Origin: Candidatus Acidulodesulfobacterium ferriphilum
GTDB taxonomy: Bacteria > SZUA-79 > Acidulodesulfobacterales > Acidulodesulfobacteraceae
Assembly (NCBI GenBank): GCA_004195035.1
Contig: SGBD01000001.1
Span: 664,368-728,367 of the forward strand
Reading direction: 5' to 3'
DNA length: 64,000 nt
Of this stretch, positions 42,243-51,736 are shown in pieces; positions within the stretch are counted from its first letter, which is position 1, and the number at the start of each line of letters is the position of its first letter. Below the pieces are notes generated by a model. It saw only the letters and a list, made by a program, of their open reading frames with translations. It made no database searches and had not been told where the DNA came from. The translations under genes and the position numbers were made by a program.

Positions 42243-44159
42243 TTACCTTATTATAAATATGTATATAATGAAGCAAACTATTAACGATAAAAATAAATAC
42301 CCTAAAGAAACATTTATATTTTCCGAATTGGTTAATATGTTAAAAATATCGGATAATTTTAAATATAATTTTTCTATGGGAATATAAAAGTATTTTTCGA
42401 AAATATCGTTAATTTCTTCGGTATAAACGGATTTAGACCTGAAATATTTTTTTACGTCCTTTTCAAAGTTAACCTCGGAAACGGAGGAATAAAAAGAGGA
42501 AAAAACCTTCATTATGCTTGAGGAAAATCCGCTGCCGGAATACTGAGCTTTTGAATTTTTTTCATCGAGCCCGCATGACCATGTTTCAAATATCCTTTTT
42601 TTATCGGTAGAGAATATCCTGAGATAGAAAAATAAAATTAATAAAATTAAAACAAAGGTAATTGCAACTAAACCGGGCATGTATAAGGTGTAGGATTGTG
42701 CATGCGTAAGGCGCACGGCGGAAAACGGACTTGCACCGGCGGTCCCGCCCGTTAAATAAAATATAATCATATTCAAAGCCGATATTATTTGATAAGGATA
42801 AATACCGATAAAAACGCATAACAAAACAGGAATTGCCATTCCTATTCTTTCGACAGCATGGGGCTCTGCGGCATTTTCGGCGTGAACCGTTCTGGGCTTT
42901 CCCAGAAAGGTAACGCCGAATAGTTTTGTAAAAGCGGCTACCGCCGCAGCCCCGCTCAGCGACAAAAGGGCAATGGCTATAACGGAAAAATACACCATAT
43001 ATAAATTCCCCGTAAAGACGGAGCCGATTAAAGAAACATACAAATACCACTCGCTTAAGAAACCGTTTAGCGGCGGGAGCGCGGAAATTGACATCACCCC
43101 TATAAGAAATAAAACTGATAACTGCCTCATTTTTTTAGAAAGTCCGCCCAGTTTTTCCATATTTCTAGTATGGGTATATTTGTCAATTAGTCCAGAACCC
43201 ATAAAAAGCGAACTCTTGCTTAACCCATGGTTTATTATATGAAGCAAAACGGCTAACATTGCAAGATGTTCTAAAGACTTAAAATTTTCAATCTTTGCCC
43301 AGTAAGATATGCCTATGCCCATAAAAATTATGCCCATGTTTTCGATTGTTGAAAAGGCCAGCAGTTTTTTTATATCCTTTTGAACCATTGCGTACATTAT
43401 GCCTAAAAGCGCCGATAAAGCCCCTAAAATAAGCAATGCTATGCCCAAAAAAGAGCCGCTGCCGGAGCTAAAAATAAATAAAAATTTTAAAATACCGTAT
43501 ATCGCCATATTGACCATTATGCCTGACATAATAGCGGAAATGTTTGCCGGGGCAACCGGATGGGCATAGGGAAGCCATGTATGAAAGGGCATAATGCCGG
43601 CTTTAATGGAAAATCCGAGTATTGCGATTGCTATTATAATAACCCCGGCAGCACCTTTATAGTTGTCGAAAGACAACGAGGAGGTTTTTAAATACAGCAT
43701 GATAAAACTTGCCGTTATGAGAACGGTTCCGATATGCGTCATTAAAAAATATAAAAAGCCCGCCCTTCTCGATTCCTCGCTTTCCTCGTAAATAACCAAT
43801 AAAAAGGAAAATATCGACATTAATTCCCAAAATATCAAAAATGTCAGCATATCGTTGCTTATAACAAGAATTATCATGGATATTATAAAGAAAAAAGAAT
43901 AGAAAAAGAGGGACGGTTTTTTATCGTATTTCTCCCCGTATTTAATCGAAAAAATCGAGATAAATATGGAAATAGACGATATGAATATAACAAAAAACAC
44001 GGAAAGGGGGTCAAATTTGAACGAAAAGCTTAGGAATGCTGATTTTATAATAAATTCTTGCTTAAAATCATAAAAACTTAAGGCTGTAAAAAAAGCAGGG
44101 ATTAAAATGGACAGGCATCCGAAGAAATATCTATAAATATCGTTATATTTAGCATTCAT
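42243..44159 (-). CDS. HyfB/NuoL-like antiporter subunit
   Basis: 638 residues with about 14 or more membrane segments. GFSIKAGIMPFHTWLPYAHP with Lys and His, and the following antiporter core, mark the NuoL/MrpA/HyfB family. A C-terminal extension with lateral-helix character is present. It is the first gene of the operon and probably a proton-translocating unit. A GGGGGAGG lies about 24 nt upstream of the ATG, which is distant. Confidence 0.93.
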   Translation of the reverse strand: MNAKYNDIYRYFFGCLSILIPAFFTALSFYDFKQEFIIKSAFLSFSFKFDPLSVFFVIFISSISIFISIFSIKYGEKYDKKPSLFFYSFFFIISMIILVISNDMLTFLIFWELMSIFSFLLVIYEESEESRRAGFLYFLMTHIGTVLITASFIMLYLKTSSLSFDNYKGAAGVIIIAIAILGFSIKAGIMPFHTWLPYAHPVAPANISAIMSGIMVNMAIYGILKFLFIFSSGSGSFLGIALLILGALSALLGIMYAMVQKDIKKLLAFSTIENMGIIFMGIGISYWAKIENFKSLEHLAMLAVLLHIINHGLSKSSLFMGSGLIDKYTHTRNMEKLGGLSKKMRQLSVLFLIGVMSISALPPLNGFLSEWYLYVSLIGSVFTGNLYMVYFSVIAIALLSLSGAAAVAAFTKLFGVTFLGKPRTVHAENAAEPHAVERIGMAIPVLLCVFIGIYPYQIISALNMIIFYLTGGTAGASPFSAVRLTHAQSYTLYMPGLVAITFVLILLILFFYLRIFSTDKKRIFETWSCGLDEKNSKAQYSGSGFSSSIMKVFSSFYSSVSEVNFEKDVKKYFRSKSVYTEEINDIFEKYFYIPIEKLYLKLSDIFNILTNSENINVSLGYLFLSLIVCFIIYIFIIR

Positions 44160-44561
44160 TTGTTATTTATCGAAACTCTTAACCTCCCCCTTTCTTTTAA
44201 AAATTATTTACTTATTTATCTATATAAAATAAATAAAAATTAAATGTAAATTAAAGCAAACTTTTAGATTATAACAAAAATTAAAAAATTAGCAAGAAAT
44301 ATTTAATACCCAAATCCCGATTTAGAAATTTATTTTCTGGATTCCTGCCTACGCAGGAATGACTTTACCTAATTTATCGTTTCACCCGTTGGATGTCATT
44401 CCTGCGTAGGCAGGAATCCAGAATTATTAATGCGTTGCAGTATTTTTAACAATCTCTATCGGCAATTTTGGGTAATTTTTCAATAAGTTATTAATTCTTT
44501 TATTCTTTTTAGGATATAATATTAGTAAATAATAAAAGAATACTCTAAGGGGGCATATATT
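44160..44561. other. 402-bp intergenic region
   Basis: It lies between the divergent hydrogenase-like operon and the small gene at 44562. It contains MITE-like copy 3 (44307-44474) and AT-rich flanks that presumably include both promoters, although none was clear. Confidence 0.55.
44307..44474. repeat. MITE-like inverted repeat, copy 3 (mixed ends)
   Basis: 168 bp. The left end TACCCAAATCCCGATTTAGA is of the CCCGATTTAG type, and the right end CTATCGGCAATTTTGGGTA is of the TTGCCGATAG type. The inner double-hairpin core is intact. It looks like a hybrid of two element types. Confidence 0.82.
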
Positions 44562-44753
44562 ATGCATACAACATTAAACATGCCGGATAAACCGTCCGAA
44601 GAAGACAAGGACGGCAAGAGTAAGGGTAAAACGGAAAGAACCGCCTACCGGAATCTTTTTGAAAGGGTTAAGCAGAACGAAAGGCAAAAAATTAAAGAAG
44701 AACTTGATAAAAAAGAAATAAAAGATTATAACGAAGAAGAAAAAGAAAAATGA
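44562..44753 (+). CDS. Small charged hypothetical protein
   Basis: 63 residues, very rich in Lys and Glu, with no hydrophobic segment. The C-terminal half is likely a single charged helix. A good AAGGGGG site precedes the ATG, and it overlaps the next gene by 4 bp (ATGA), which supports a real gene. Family unknown. Confidence 0.65.
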   Translation: MHTTLNMPDKPSEEDKDGKSKGKTERTAYRNLFERVKQNERQKIKEELDKKEIKDYNEEEKEK

Positions 44754-45457
44754 AAAAAATAATCTTTATGTTTTTAAGCTTATTTTTATTTATAACATTG
44801 TTAAGCGGGTGCGCCACCGCTCCGCCGCCTCCTATATTTTCAAGCATTATAATCCCTCCAGGAAAAGGTAAAATCAAGATTGCGATAAAGAAAAGGGATG
44901 TGCGGTTTGCAACAACCAGCTTCGGTTTTTTTAGCAGCAATAGTCCTTTAACGAATCGCCGCGTCGCTATTTATAACTGTATAGGGTTAGGAATAATAAA
45001 AAATATCGATAATGCCGATGTTTTCATAGTGAATAGAAAACCGATTGACAAAAAAATAACCTATATTCATGATTTCGGGAATACGGTTACATGGGCGGTT
45101 CCAAGCGCTGCAGATGATGCAGGGATGGTTTCGGCTGCCATCATTTTGCCGTTCGCCATTTTAGGGGAAGGTTTAGCAGGGGGCAGAGGTTCTCTCCCTT
45201 CTTCCGGTTCAGGTAATTTTCATTTTAATATAGTTAAGTTTAATGCGGATGTTTTTATAAACGGCAAAAACAATATTATTAATGCGCGCGGCTCGCACGA
45301 TAATTCATTTTCATTTTCAAGCGACAATCGTCTGCTTTTAAGAACATCCTGCGATGATTTTGCAAAAAAACTTAAATCTATCCTTATTAAGAATAATGCC
45401 GGAAAAATAATAATTCCGCAATCATCGGGTATCGGCGTTGTTAAAAAGGGAAAGTGA
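44750..45457 (+). CDS. Hypothetical lipoprotein
   Basis: 235 residues with a lipobox LLSGC (Cys at about residue 21). The mature protein begins with ATAPPPPIF, a Pro-rich linker. A glycine-rich stretch (FAILGEGLAGGRGSLPSSGSG) is near the middle. It is probably outer-membrane anchored. It is coupled to the small charged protein upstream. No family was recognised. Confidence 0.7.
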   Translation: MKKIIFMFLSLFLFITLLSGCATAPPPPIFSSIIIPPGKGKIKIAIKKRDVRFATTSFGFFSSNSPLTNRRVAIYNCIGLGIIKNIDNADVFIVNRKPIDKKITYIHDFGNTVTWAVPSAADDAGMVSAAIILPFAILGEGLAGGRGSLPSSGSGNFHFNIVKFNADVFINGKNNIINARGSHDNSFSFSSDNRLLLRTSCDDFAKKLKSILIKNNAGKIIIPQSSGIGVVKKGK

Positions 45458-45726
45458 TTAATGCAAAAATCATTATTAATCTTCATAAAAGAGAATTAAA
45501 CCCATCATAAATAATATGATAGTGAAAGCAAGACAATAGTAAGGCAACGGCCAATTATTGTTGAGCCGCATTTCTGAAAGCGACGGGCAAGAGGAGAATA
45601 AAGAATTAAAATCGGAAAAGAAATTTTCGATGGACAAGGGCAATGATATAACTGATAGCAAGATAAAAATGGAAACAAAATAGTACCGGAATAATCTTTA
45701 ATACTAAATAATGGGGGAATTGCAAT

Positions 45727-46332
45727 ATGGATATTAAAAATGCGGCTTACCCTGCCTTGCATTTATGGTGGAGGTACACATGGAGAATATGGTTATTTCT
45801 TTTTGCGATAGGTAGCCTGCTTGTTATCATAGGAAGCCTTTCGGTGGGTGAAAGCGGTATGATGTTTTTTGCCGAAATGATGAAAAACCATCTATACCGT
45901 TATACGCCCTATAATATGAAAGTAATGGGTATAATGACCGCGCTTATATTAATATTTTTTATTGCGGCGTTATTTTTTGGCATATGGCTGTTTCGTTCAG
46001 AGCTTTTTAAGAAAAATTTCGTTTTTAACGACAAACCGGAAAGATTTTCTGTAAGTTACGATAATACGATTTTAAATATTCCCGTATCGTGGAATAATGC
46101 CTTAGGGCTTTGGTGGGGTGTTGTCTGGCGCGGATTTGTTTTAGGTATTATTGCGCGGCTGCTATTTTTCTGGACAGGTCCTTTAATGATGCTGATTAAT
46201 ATTGCCGTAAGTTATTTGGCATTTTTATGGCTTTTATCATATAATTACGGAAAAACTAAGATAATCGTATCGGCATCAACCGATGATGATTTCACTAATA
46301 ACGGCATTCAATATCCTAAAATGGATAAATAG
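45727..46332 (+). CDS. Hypothetical membrane protein with internal repeat
   Basis: 201 residues with about five membrane segments. Two similar starts, LHLWWRYTWRIWLF (about residue 12) and LGLWWGVVWRGFVL (about residue 127), suggest an internal duplication. A GGGGG site precedes the ATG. The stop is directly next to MITE-like copy 4. The 270 bp upstream hold only a possible ~40-codon frame. No known family was recognised. Confidence 0.65.
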   Translation: MDIKNAAYPALHLWWRYTWRIWLFLFAIGSLLVIIGSLSVGESGMMFFAEMMKNHLYRYTPYNMKVMGIMTALILIFFIAALFFGIWLFRSELFKKNFVFNDKPERFSVSYDNTILNIPVSWNNALGLWWGVVWRGFVLGIIARLLFFWTGPLMMLINIAVSYLAFLWLLSYNYGKTKIIVSASTDDDFTNNGIQYPKMDK

Positions 46333-46333
46333 G

Positions 46334-46509
46334 TTATAACCCTAATCCCGATTTAGAAATTTATTTTCTGGATTCCTGCTTTCGCAGGAATGACTTTGAG
46401 AGGATTTATCGTTTCACTCGTTGGGTGTCCCAACCCGCTTCAGCAGGAATCCAGATTTGCTTAGCATTGGAATATATAAATATTTTCTAAATCGGGATTA
46501 GGGTTATAA
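46334..46509. repeat. MITE-like inverted repeat, copy 4 (CCCGATTTAG ends)
   Basis: 176 bp with perfect 26-bp terminal inverted repeats (46334-46359 and 46484-46509). The left core hairpin is intact (TTTC loop), but the right arm is eroded. It starts 2 bp after the upstream stop codon and ends 6 bp before a parS-like site. Confidence 0.88.
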
Positions 46510-46515
46510 GATTTA

Positions 46516-46531
46516 TGTTTCATGTGAAACA
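46516..46531. promoter_or_regulatory. parS-like ParB binding site (one mismatch)
   Basis: TGTTTCATGTGAAACA is the exact reverse complement of the variant at 4833-4848 and differs from parS consensus at one central base. It lies between a MITE-like repeat and the 3' end of mnmG, 13.4 kb from dnaA. Confidence 0.7.
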
Positions 46532-46544
46532 AATTTTTAGCAAA

Positions 46545-48356
46545 TCAGGACTTATGGCATCTCATCAATAAAATACCGACGGCGGCAGGCGTAATACCGG
46601 AAATCCTGCCGGCTTCGGCGATGGTTTCGGGCTTAATCTTATTAAGTTTTTCGATTACTTCGAGCGACAGACCCGGAATTGTATTAAAATCAATATCTTT
46701 ACTTAACTTAATGCCCTCAAATTTTTTTAACCGGCTGATTTCTTCCTTTTGCCTGTTGATATAGCCCTCGTATTTGATAAAAAGCTGTGCCCTGTTTAGT
46801 ATATCCCTTCCGAATTTGTCGATTTCCGCCCCAAATTCATTCATAAGATTTTCCATCGCAACATCCGGCCGCTTTAACAGGTCGTAATATTTTCCGTTTT
46901 CATAGGATTTTAAAAAAGATAATAATTCATTAAACCTGGATAATCTGTCTTTATATATAGAGTATCTTTCTTCGTCTAACAAGCCTGCCTCTTTGCCGTA
47001 TTCGCAAAGCCTGAAATCGGCATTGTCTTCCCGCAACAAAAGCCTGTATTCGGCTCTGGATGTAAACATTCTATAAGGTTCGGCGGTTCCAAGCGTAATT
47101 AAATCGTCGATTAAAACTCCTATATACGCCTCGTCTCTTGCAAGTATCAGAGGCTTTTCGCCCTTAATCTTCAAAGCGGCGTTAATTCCGGCGATAATCC
47201 CCTGAGCCGCCGCCTCTTCATAGCCCGATGTTCCGTTAATCTGCCCCGCCAGAAAAAGATTTTCGATATTTTTGGTTTCTAAAGAATGTTTAAGCTGGAC
47301 GGGCAGTACATAATCGTATTCAATGGCATATCCCGGCCTCATGATTTTAACATCTTCAAGCCCTTTTATCGTTCTTAAAAATTTAAGCTGGGTATCCAAC
47401 GGCAGGCTTGTCGAAAGCCCGTTCGGATAGTATTCGACGGAATCAAGGCTTTCCCTTTCCAAAAATATCTGGTGCCTTTCTTTATCTTTAAACCTGACGA
47501 CCTTATCCTCTATGGACGGGCAGTACCTCGGCCCGACGCCCTTGATAACCCCGCAATATAAAGGGGATTTATCGAGATCGCTTAAAATTATATTATGGGT
47601 TTTTTCATTGGTGTAGGTTATATAACAGCTGATGCCGTTCGTGATATTCTTATCCGCAATGGAAAAAGGTATAAAATCGTCCTCGCCTTTTTGCTCCTCA
47701 AGCCCGGAAAAATCGATCGTTCTTCCGTCTAATCTTGGGGTTGTGCCTGTTTTAAGCCTTCCGAGTTCAAGACCGTTTTCGATTAAACTTAAAGAAAGCT
47801 TATCGGCGGCAAAATCCCCCGCCCTTCCAGCGCTATAATTAAAAAGCCCGATGTGGATAAGCCCCTTTAAAAATGTTCCGGTAGTTAAAATAACCGCATT
47901 GGAATAAAGGTTTTCGCCTGTCCATAAAACAACCCCTTCCGCTCTTCCTTGATTTACAATTAATGAATCGACCATGGATTGAATTATGGTTAAATTTCCG
48001 GCCGATTCAAGAGCATTTTTCATATAAGCTTTATAACGAAACATGTCTGCCTGAGCGCGGGAAGACCTGACTGCGGGGCCTTTTTTGGTGTTAAGCGTTC
48101 TAAACTGGATGCCTGTTTTATCTATCGCCTTGCCCATTTCTCCGCCAAGGGCGTCTATTTCCCTTACGAGATGCCCTTTGGCTAAACCGCCTATTGCCGG
48201 GTTGCAGGACATCTGTCCGATATTGTCTAAATTAATAGTTATGACGGCGGCGCTCAAGCCGATTTTTGCGGCCGCCAAAGCGGCTTCTATGCCTGCATGT
48301 CCGGCACCGACGACAATTACATCGAAAAAATTATCTTTGTCTTTTTTTATAATCAT
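46545..48356 (-). CDS. mnmG: tRNA uridine 5-carboxymethylaminomethyl modification enzyme MnmG
   Basis: 603 residues. The FAD-binding VVGAGHAGIEAALAAA at the start, then IGGLAKGHLVREIDALGG and the RMFTSRAEYRLLLREDNAD signature, are those of MnmG/GidA. With MnmE (encoded at 55701-57128) it modifies the wobble uridine of several tRNAs. In many genomes it sits beside parAB near the origin; here it stands alone, with only a parS-like site adjacent. Confidence 0.97.
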   Translation of the reverse strand: MIIKKDKDNFFDVIVVGAGHAGIEAALAAAKIGLSAAVITINLDNIGQMSCNPAIGGLAKGHLVREIDALGGEMGKAIDKTGIQFRTLNTKKGPAVRSSRAQADMFRYKAYMKNALESAGNLTIIQSMVDSLIVNQGRAEGVVLWTGENLYSNAVILTTGTFLKGLIHIGLFNYSAGRAGDFAADKLSLSLIENGLELGRLKTGTTPRLDGRTIDFSGLEEQKGEDDFIPFSIADKNITNGISCYITYTNEKTHNIILSDLDKSPLYCGVIKGVGPRYCPSIEDKVVRFKDKERHQIFLERESLDSVEYYPNGLSTSLPLDTQLKFLRTIKGLEDVKIMRPGYAIEYDYVLPVQLKHSLETKNIENLFLAGQINGTSGYEEAAAQGIIAGINAALKIKGEKPLILARDEAYIGVLIDDLITLGTAEPYRMFTSRAEYRLLLREDNADFRLCEYGKEAGLLDEERYSIYKDRLSRFNELLSFLKSYENGKYYDLLKRPDVAMENLMNEFGAEIDKFGRDILNRAQLFIKYEGYINRQKEEISRLKKFEGIKLSKDIDFNTIPGLSLEVIEKLNKIKPETIAEAGRISGITPAAVGILLMRCHKS

Positions 48357-48416
48357 TAATTTTGTCCAAAATAAAATTTTTTACTTGCTATATTTACTTA
48401 TTATACAAAAATAACT

Positions 48417-48579
48417 CAAAATTGCCGATAGAAATCTTTGAAACTGTTTCAACATATTATAAAATTCTGGATTCCTGCCTACGCAGGAATGACGCCTGTT
48501 GAATGAAAAGTTAAATTCAGGGATTGTCATTCCTGCGTAGGCAGGAATCCAGAAAAGAAATTTTCTATCGGCAATTTTG
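48417..48579. repeat. MITE-like inverted repeat, copy 5 (CAAAATTGCC ends)
   Basis: 163 bp with terminal repeats of the CAAAATTGCCGATAGAAA type. The inner 32 bp are nearly the reverse complement of copy 2 (two differences), so it is the same element inverted. The double hairpin core is intact. Confidence 0.88.
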
Positions 48580-48606
48580 GGAATAACCACAGAATAACCA
48601 CAACAT

Positions 48607-48634
48607 TTGACATATTTATTTTTGGTGATATACT
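48607..48634 (+). promoter_or_regulatory. Candidate promoter of the formate dehydrogenase operon
   Basis: TTGACA (48607-48612) and TATACT (48629-48634) are 16 bp apart, about 70 bp ahead of the start codon. A second TTGACA at 48645 with TATAAT at 48674 has a 23-bp spacer, which is too long for a usual promoter. Confidence 0.45.
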
Positions 48635-48706
48635 CAAATTAAATTTGACATCCTAATCAACTTAATTAATTCTTATAATTTTTAAGATTAAATACGGAGG
48701 GGCAAA

Positions 48707-51700
48707 ATGCAGGTTTCAAGGCGCTCGTTCATTAAAGGGGTATTGATAGCCTCAATAATCGGGGAAACCGATTTATTCGGCCTGTCCATGGATAAAGCCA
48801 TGGCGGAATCAAGAACATTAAAAATAGAAAAGGCAAAAGAAACTAAAAGCATCTGTCCGTTTTGCGCAGTAGGATGCAGTATGATAGCATATTCTACGGG
48901 AGACGGTTCCGTAAACGCAAGGCCGTCTATTATGCATATAGAAGGCGATCCCGACAGCCCGATAAATCAGGGAAGGCTCTGCGCGAAAGGCTCCGCGACA
49001 ATGCAGATAACGGTAAATAAAAACAGGGTTAAAGCCCCTCTTTACAGAAGAAAGGGTTCAAAAGAGTGGGAAGAGGTTTCATGGGATTTTGCATTGGATA
49101 GAATTGCGTTGCTTATTAAAGAAGAAAGGGATAAGAATTTTATAACAAAAGACAATGAAGGCTACGCTTTAAATCAGCTTCCGACTATCGCCGCGGTAGG
49201 AGGTTCCCCCTGCGCAAACGAAAACAACTACCTTTTTGTAAAAGCTATGAGGTCGCTTGGTCTCGTCTATATAGACGGACAGGCAAGGATATGACACGCT
49301 CCCACAGTGGTCAGTTTGGCCGCTTCCTTTGGTCGTGGGGCAATGACAAATCATTGGATAGATCTGAAAAACTCGGATGTCGTGATGGTAATGGGCGCAA
49401 ACCCTGCTGAAAATCATCCTGTCGGCTTCAGATGGGCGCTAAAAGCGCGCGAGAAAAAAAATGCAAAAATAGTAGTAATAGATCCCCGTTTAACCCGAAC
49501 CGCGGCGGTTGCCGATATTTTTATCCCTTTGAGGTCCGGAACCGACATTGCGTTTTTAGGCTGGCTCATCAATTACACCGTCTCCAACAATTTATATTTT
49601 AAAGAATATGTCGTAAATTATACCAACGCCCCGTTCCTTGTTAAAAGTAATTTCGGATTCAGGGACGGCCTTTTCAGCGGCTACATTGAAAACGAACATA
49701 AATACGACACCGAAAGCTGGGGCTTCCAGCTTGATACAAAGGGCAATGTTCTGAAAGATATTTCGCTTGAAAATCCGCAATCCGTTTTTCAAATAGTCAA
49801 AAAGCATTATTCAAGATACACCGCCGAAACGGTTTCTAAAATAACAGGAGTATCCGAAGAAAAGCTAATCGAAGCCGCGCATGTTATATGTTCCACCGGC
49901 AATCCAAATACGGTCGGAACCGTAATGTATGCAGTCGGATGGACTCAGCATACCGTCGGCTCCCAAAATATAAGGGCGGCATCAATGCTTCAGCTTCTTT
50001 TAGGCAATATCGGAAGACCGGGGGGCGGCGTTAACGCCTTAAGAGGTCATGCGAATGTGCAGGGGCAGACGGATCACGGTCTTGTTGCCACAACTCTGCC
50101 CGGCTATCTTAAAATGCCTGCCAAAACGCAAATAGACCTAAAAACATATTTAAAAGAAAATACCCCTTCTAAAATAGATACGCATGCCGTAAACTACTGG
50201 TCTAATACTTCCAAATTTCTCGTCAGCCTGTTAAAGGCATGGTGGGGGGGCAATGCTACGAAAGAAAACGATTTTAATTATGAATACCTCCCGAAGCTTG
50301 ACAGCAATACGACATGGATGTTCGCTTTTAACGCGATGTTTTACGGAAAGATAAACGGGCTTATAGATTTCGGAATGAATCCGGCGTGCGTGGGTCCAAA
50401 TTCCGATAAAATGCTTGCTTCGCTCGGAAGGCTGAAGTGGCTTGTCGTCATAGACCCTTTTGCCCATGAAACCGCATGTTTCTGGAAAAGGCCGGGGAAT
50501 GATTATGATTCCAAGGGGATAGCCGCTAATTCCGCAGATATCGATACGGAGGTTTTCATGCTTCCCTCTTCCGACTGGATAGAGGAGGATGGTTCCTTTA
50601 CAAATAGCGGCAGGTGGGTACAATGGAAATATAAATCTTACGACCCCGCGCATAACGCAAAATCCGATACATGGATAATATCTAATATTTTCTTGAAAAT
50701 CAGGAAACTGTACGAGAAAAGCGGAGGGGTATTCCCTGAACCAATTACAAAACTATCGTGGAATTATGAGGATATATATTCCCCTACAAAGGAGGAAATA
50801 GCAAAAGAGATTAACGGAAGAGACCTAAAAACGGGGAAGCTGCTTCCTTCATTTGTCGTTTTAAAAGACGACGGCAGCACTTCCAGCGGAAACTGGATAT
50901 ATTCAGGGTCGTTTACGGAAGCTGGAAATATGATGAAAAGGAAAAAACTGACGGATAATACCAAAATGGGCATGTTCCATGAGTGGTCATGGAGCTGGCC
51001 GGTCAACAGGAGGATACTGTACAACAGGGCATCCGCCGACATTAAGGGAAATCCATGGAATGAAAAACTTCGCGCTTTATGGTGGAACGGCAAGGAATGG
51101 GTGGGCGATGTGCCTGATTATCCGCCGACAGCCCCGCCTTCAAAAGAAATCGGTCCTTTTATTATGACTAACAGCGGTTATGCCAATATATTTTCCAGCG
51201 CCCTTGTCGATGGTCCTATTGCCGAACATTATGAACCTATAGAATCGCCCACGGTTAACATTCTTCATCCGAATGTTTCGATAAACCCGGCGGTAAAATT
51301 TTTTAAAGACAAGCTCGACATTATCGGAAAATCCTCCAAATATCCTTATGTATGCACGACTTACAGGGTTGCCGAACATGAGCATTACCTTACCCGATGG
51401 GTTCCGTATCTCGTCGAAATAATGCCGGATTTTTTCGTCGAGCTTCCCCATGAACTTGCAAAAGAAAAAGATATTCAAAACGGGGACAAGGTTAAGGTAT
51501 CTTCGGCAAGAGGCGAGGTCGTCGGCGTCGCGGTCGTTACAAAAAGAATCGAACCGCTTATCGTCAACGGTAAAAAGGTATGGCAGATAGGCGTTCCGCT
51601 TCACTGGGGGTACGAAGGATTGGTTAAGGGTCCTCTTGCAAACTTGCTTACTCTTACTGTCGGAGACCCGAATGCCTTCACGCCGGAATACAAAACATTC

Positions 51701-51724
51701 CTTGTTAATATTTCTAAACCGTAA
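48707..51724 (+). CDS. fdnG: Formate dehydrogenase alpha subunit, selenoprotein
   Basis: 1005 residues when the TGA at 49292-49294 is read as selenocysteine (codon 196). Context around it, QARI-U-HAPTVVSLA, matches the Sec site of FdnG-type enzymes. A Tat signal (SRRSFIKG) marks export. The [4Fe-4S] motif CPFCAVGC and the Mo/W-bis-MGD domains follow. Downstream, FGRGAMTNHW and MGANPAENHP are typical. It oxidises formate in the periplasm. A GGAGGGG site precedes the ATG. The gene would look like two frames (195 and 805 codons) without Sec decoding. Confidence 0.95.
49292..49340 (+). promoter_or_regulatory. Selenocysteine UGA and bacterial SECIS-like hairpin
   Basis: TGA is at 49292-49294. After 12 nt, GTGGTC (49307-49312) pairs with GGCCGC (49318-49323) around the loop AGTTT; pairs include G-U wobble. 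CCCAC (49301-49305) and GTGGG (49335-49339) can extend the stem. The distance matches E. coli SECIS elements bound by SelB. Confidence 0.8.
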
Positions 51725-51736
51725 GGAGAGATTATC

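Larger units (their letters stand above)
48357..48706. other. 350-bp intergenic region
   Basis: It separates the divergent mnmG and formate dehydrogenase genes. It contains MITE-like copy 5 (48417-48579) and the formate dehydrogenase promoter. Confidence 0.6.

Noticed and set aside
45558-45683. A ~40-codon frame starting at TTG before the gene at 45727
   Set aside because: No ribosome site and a composition that does not differ from noncoding DNA; mentioned only as a possibility.
48707-49294. A separate 195-residue truncated formate dehydrogenase fragment followed by a second gene
   Set aside because: The frame continues in phase after TGA, the protein context matches the Sec site of FdnG, and a SECIS-like hairpin follows at the right distance. 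It is one gene.
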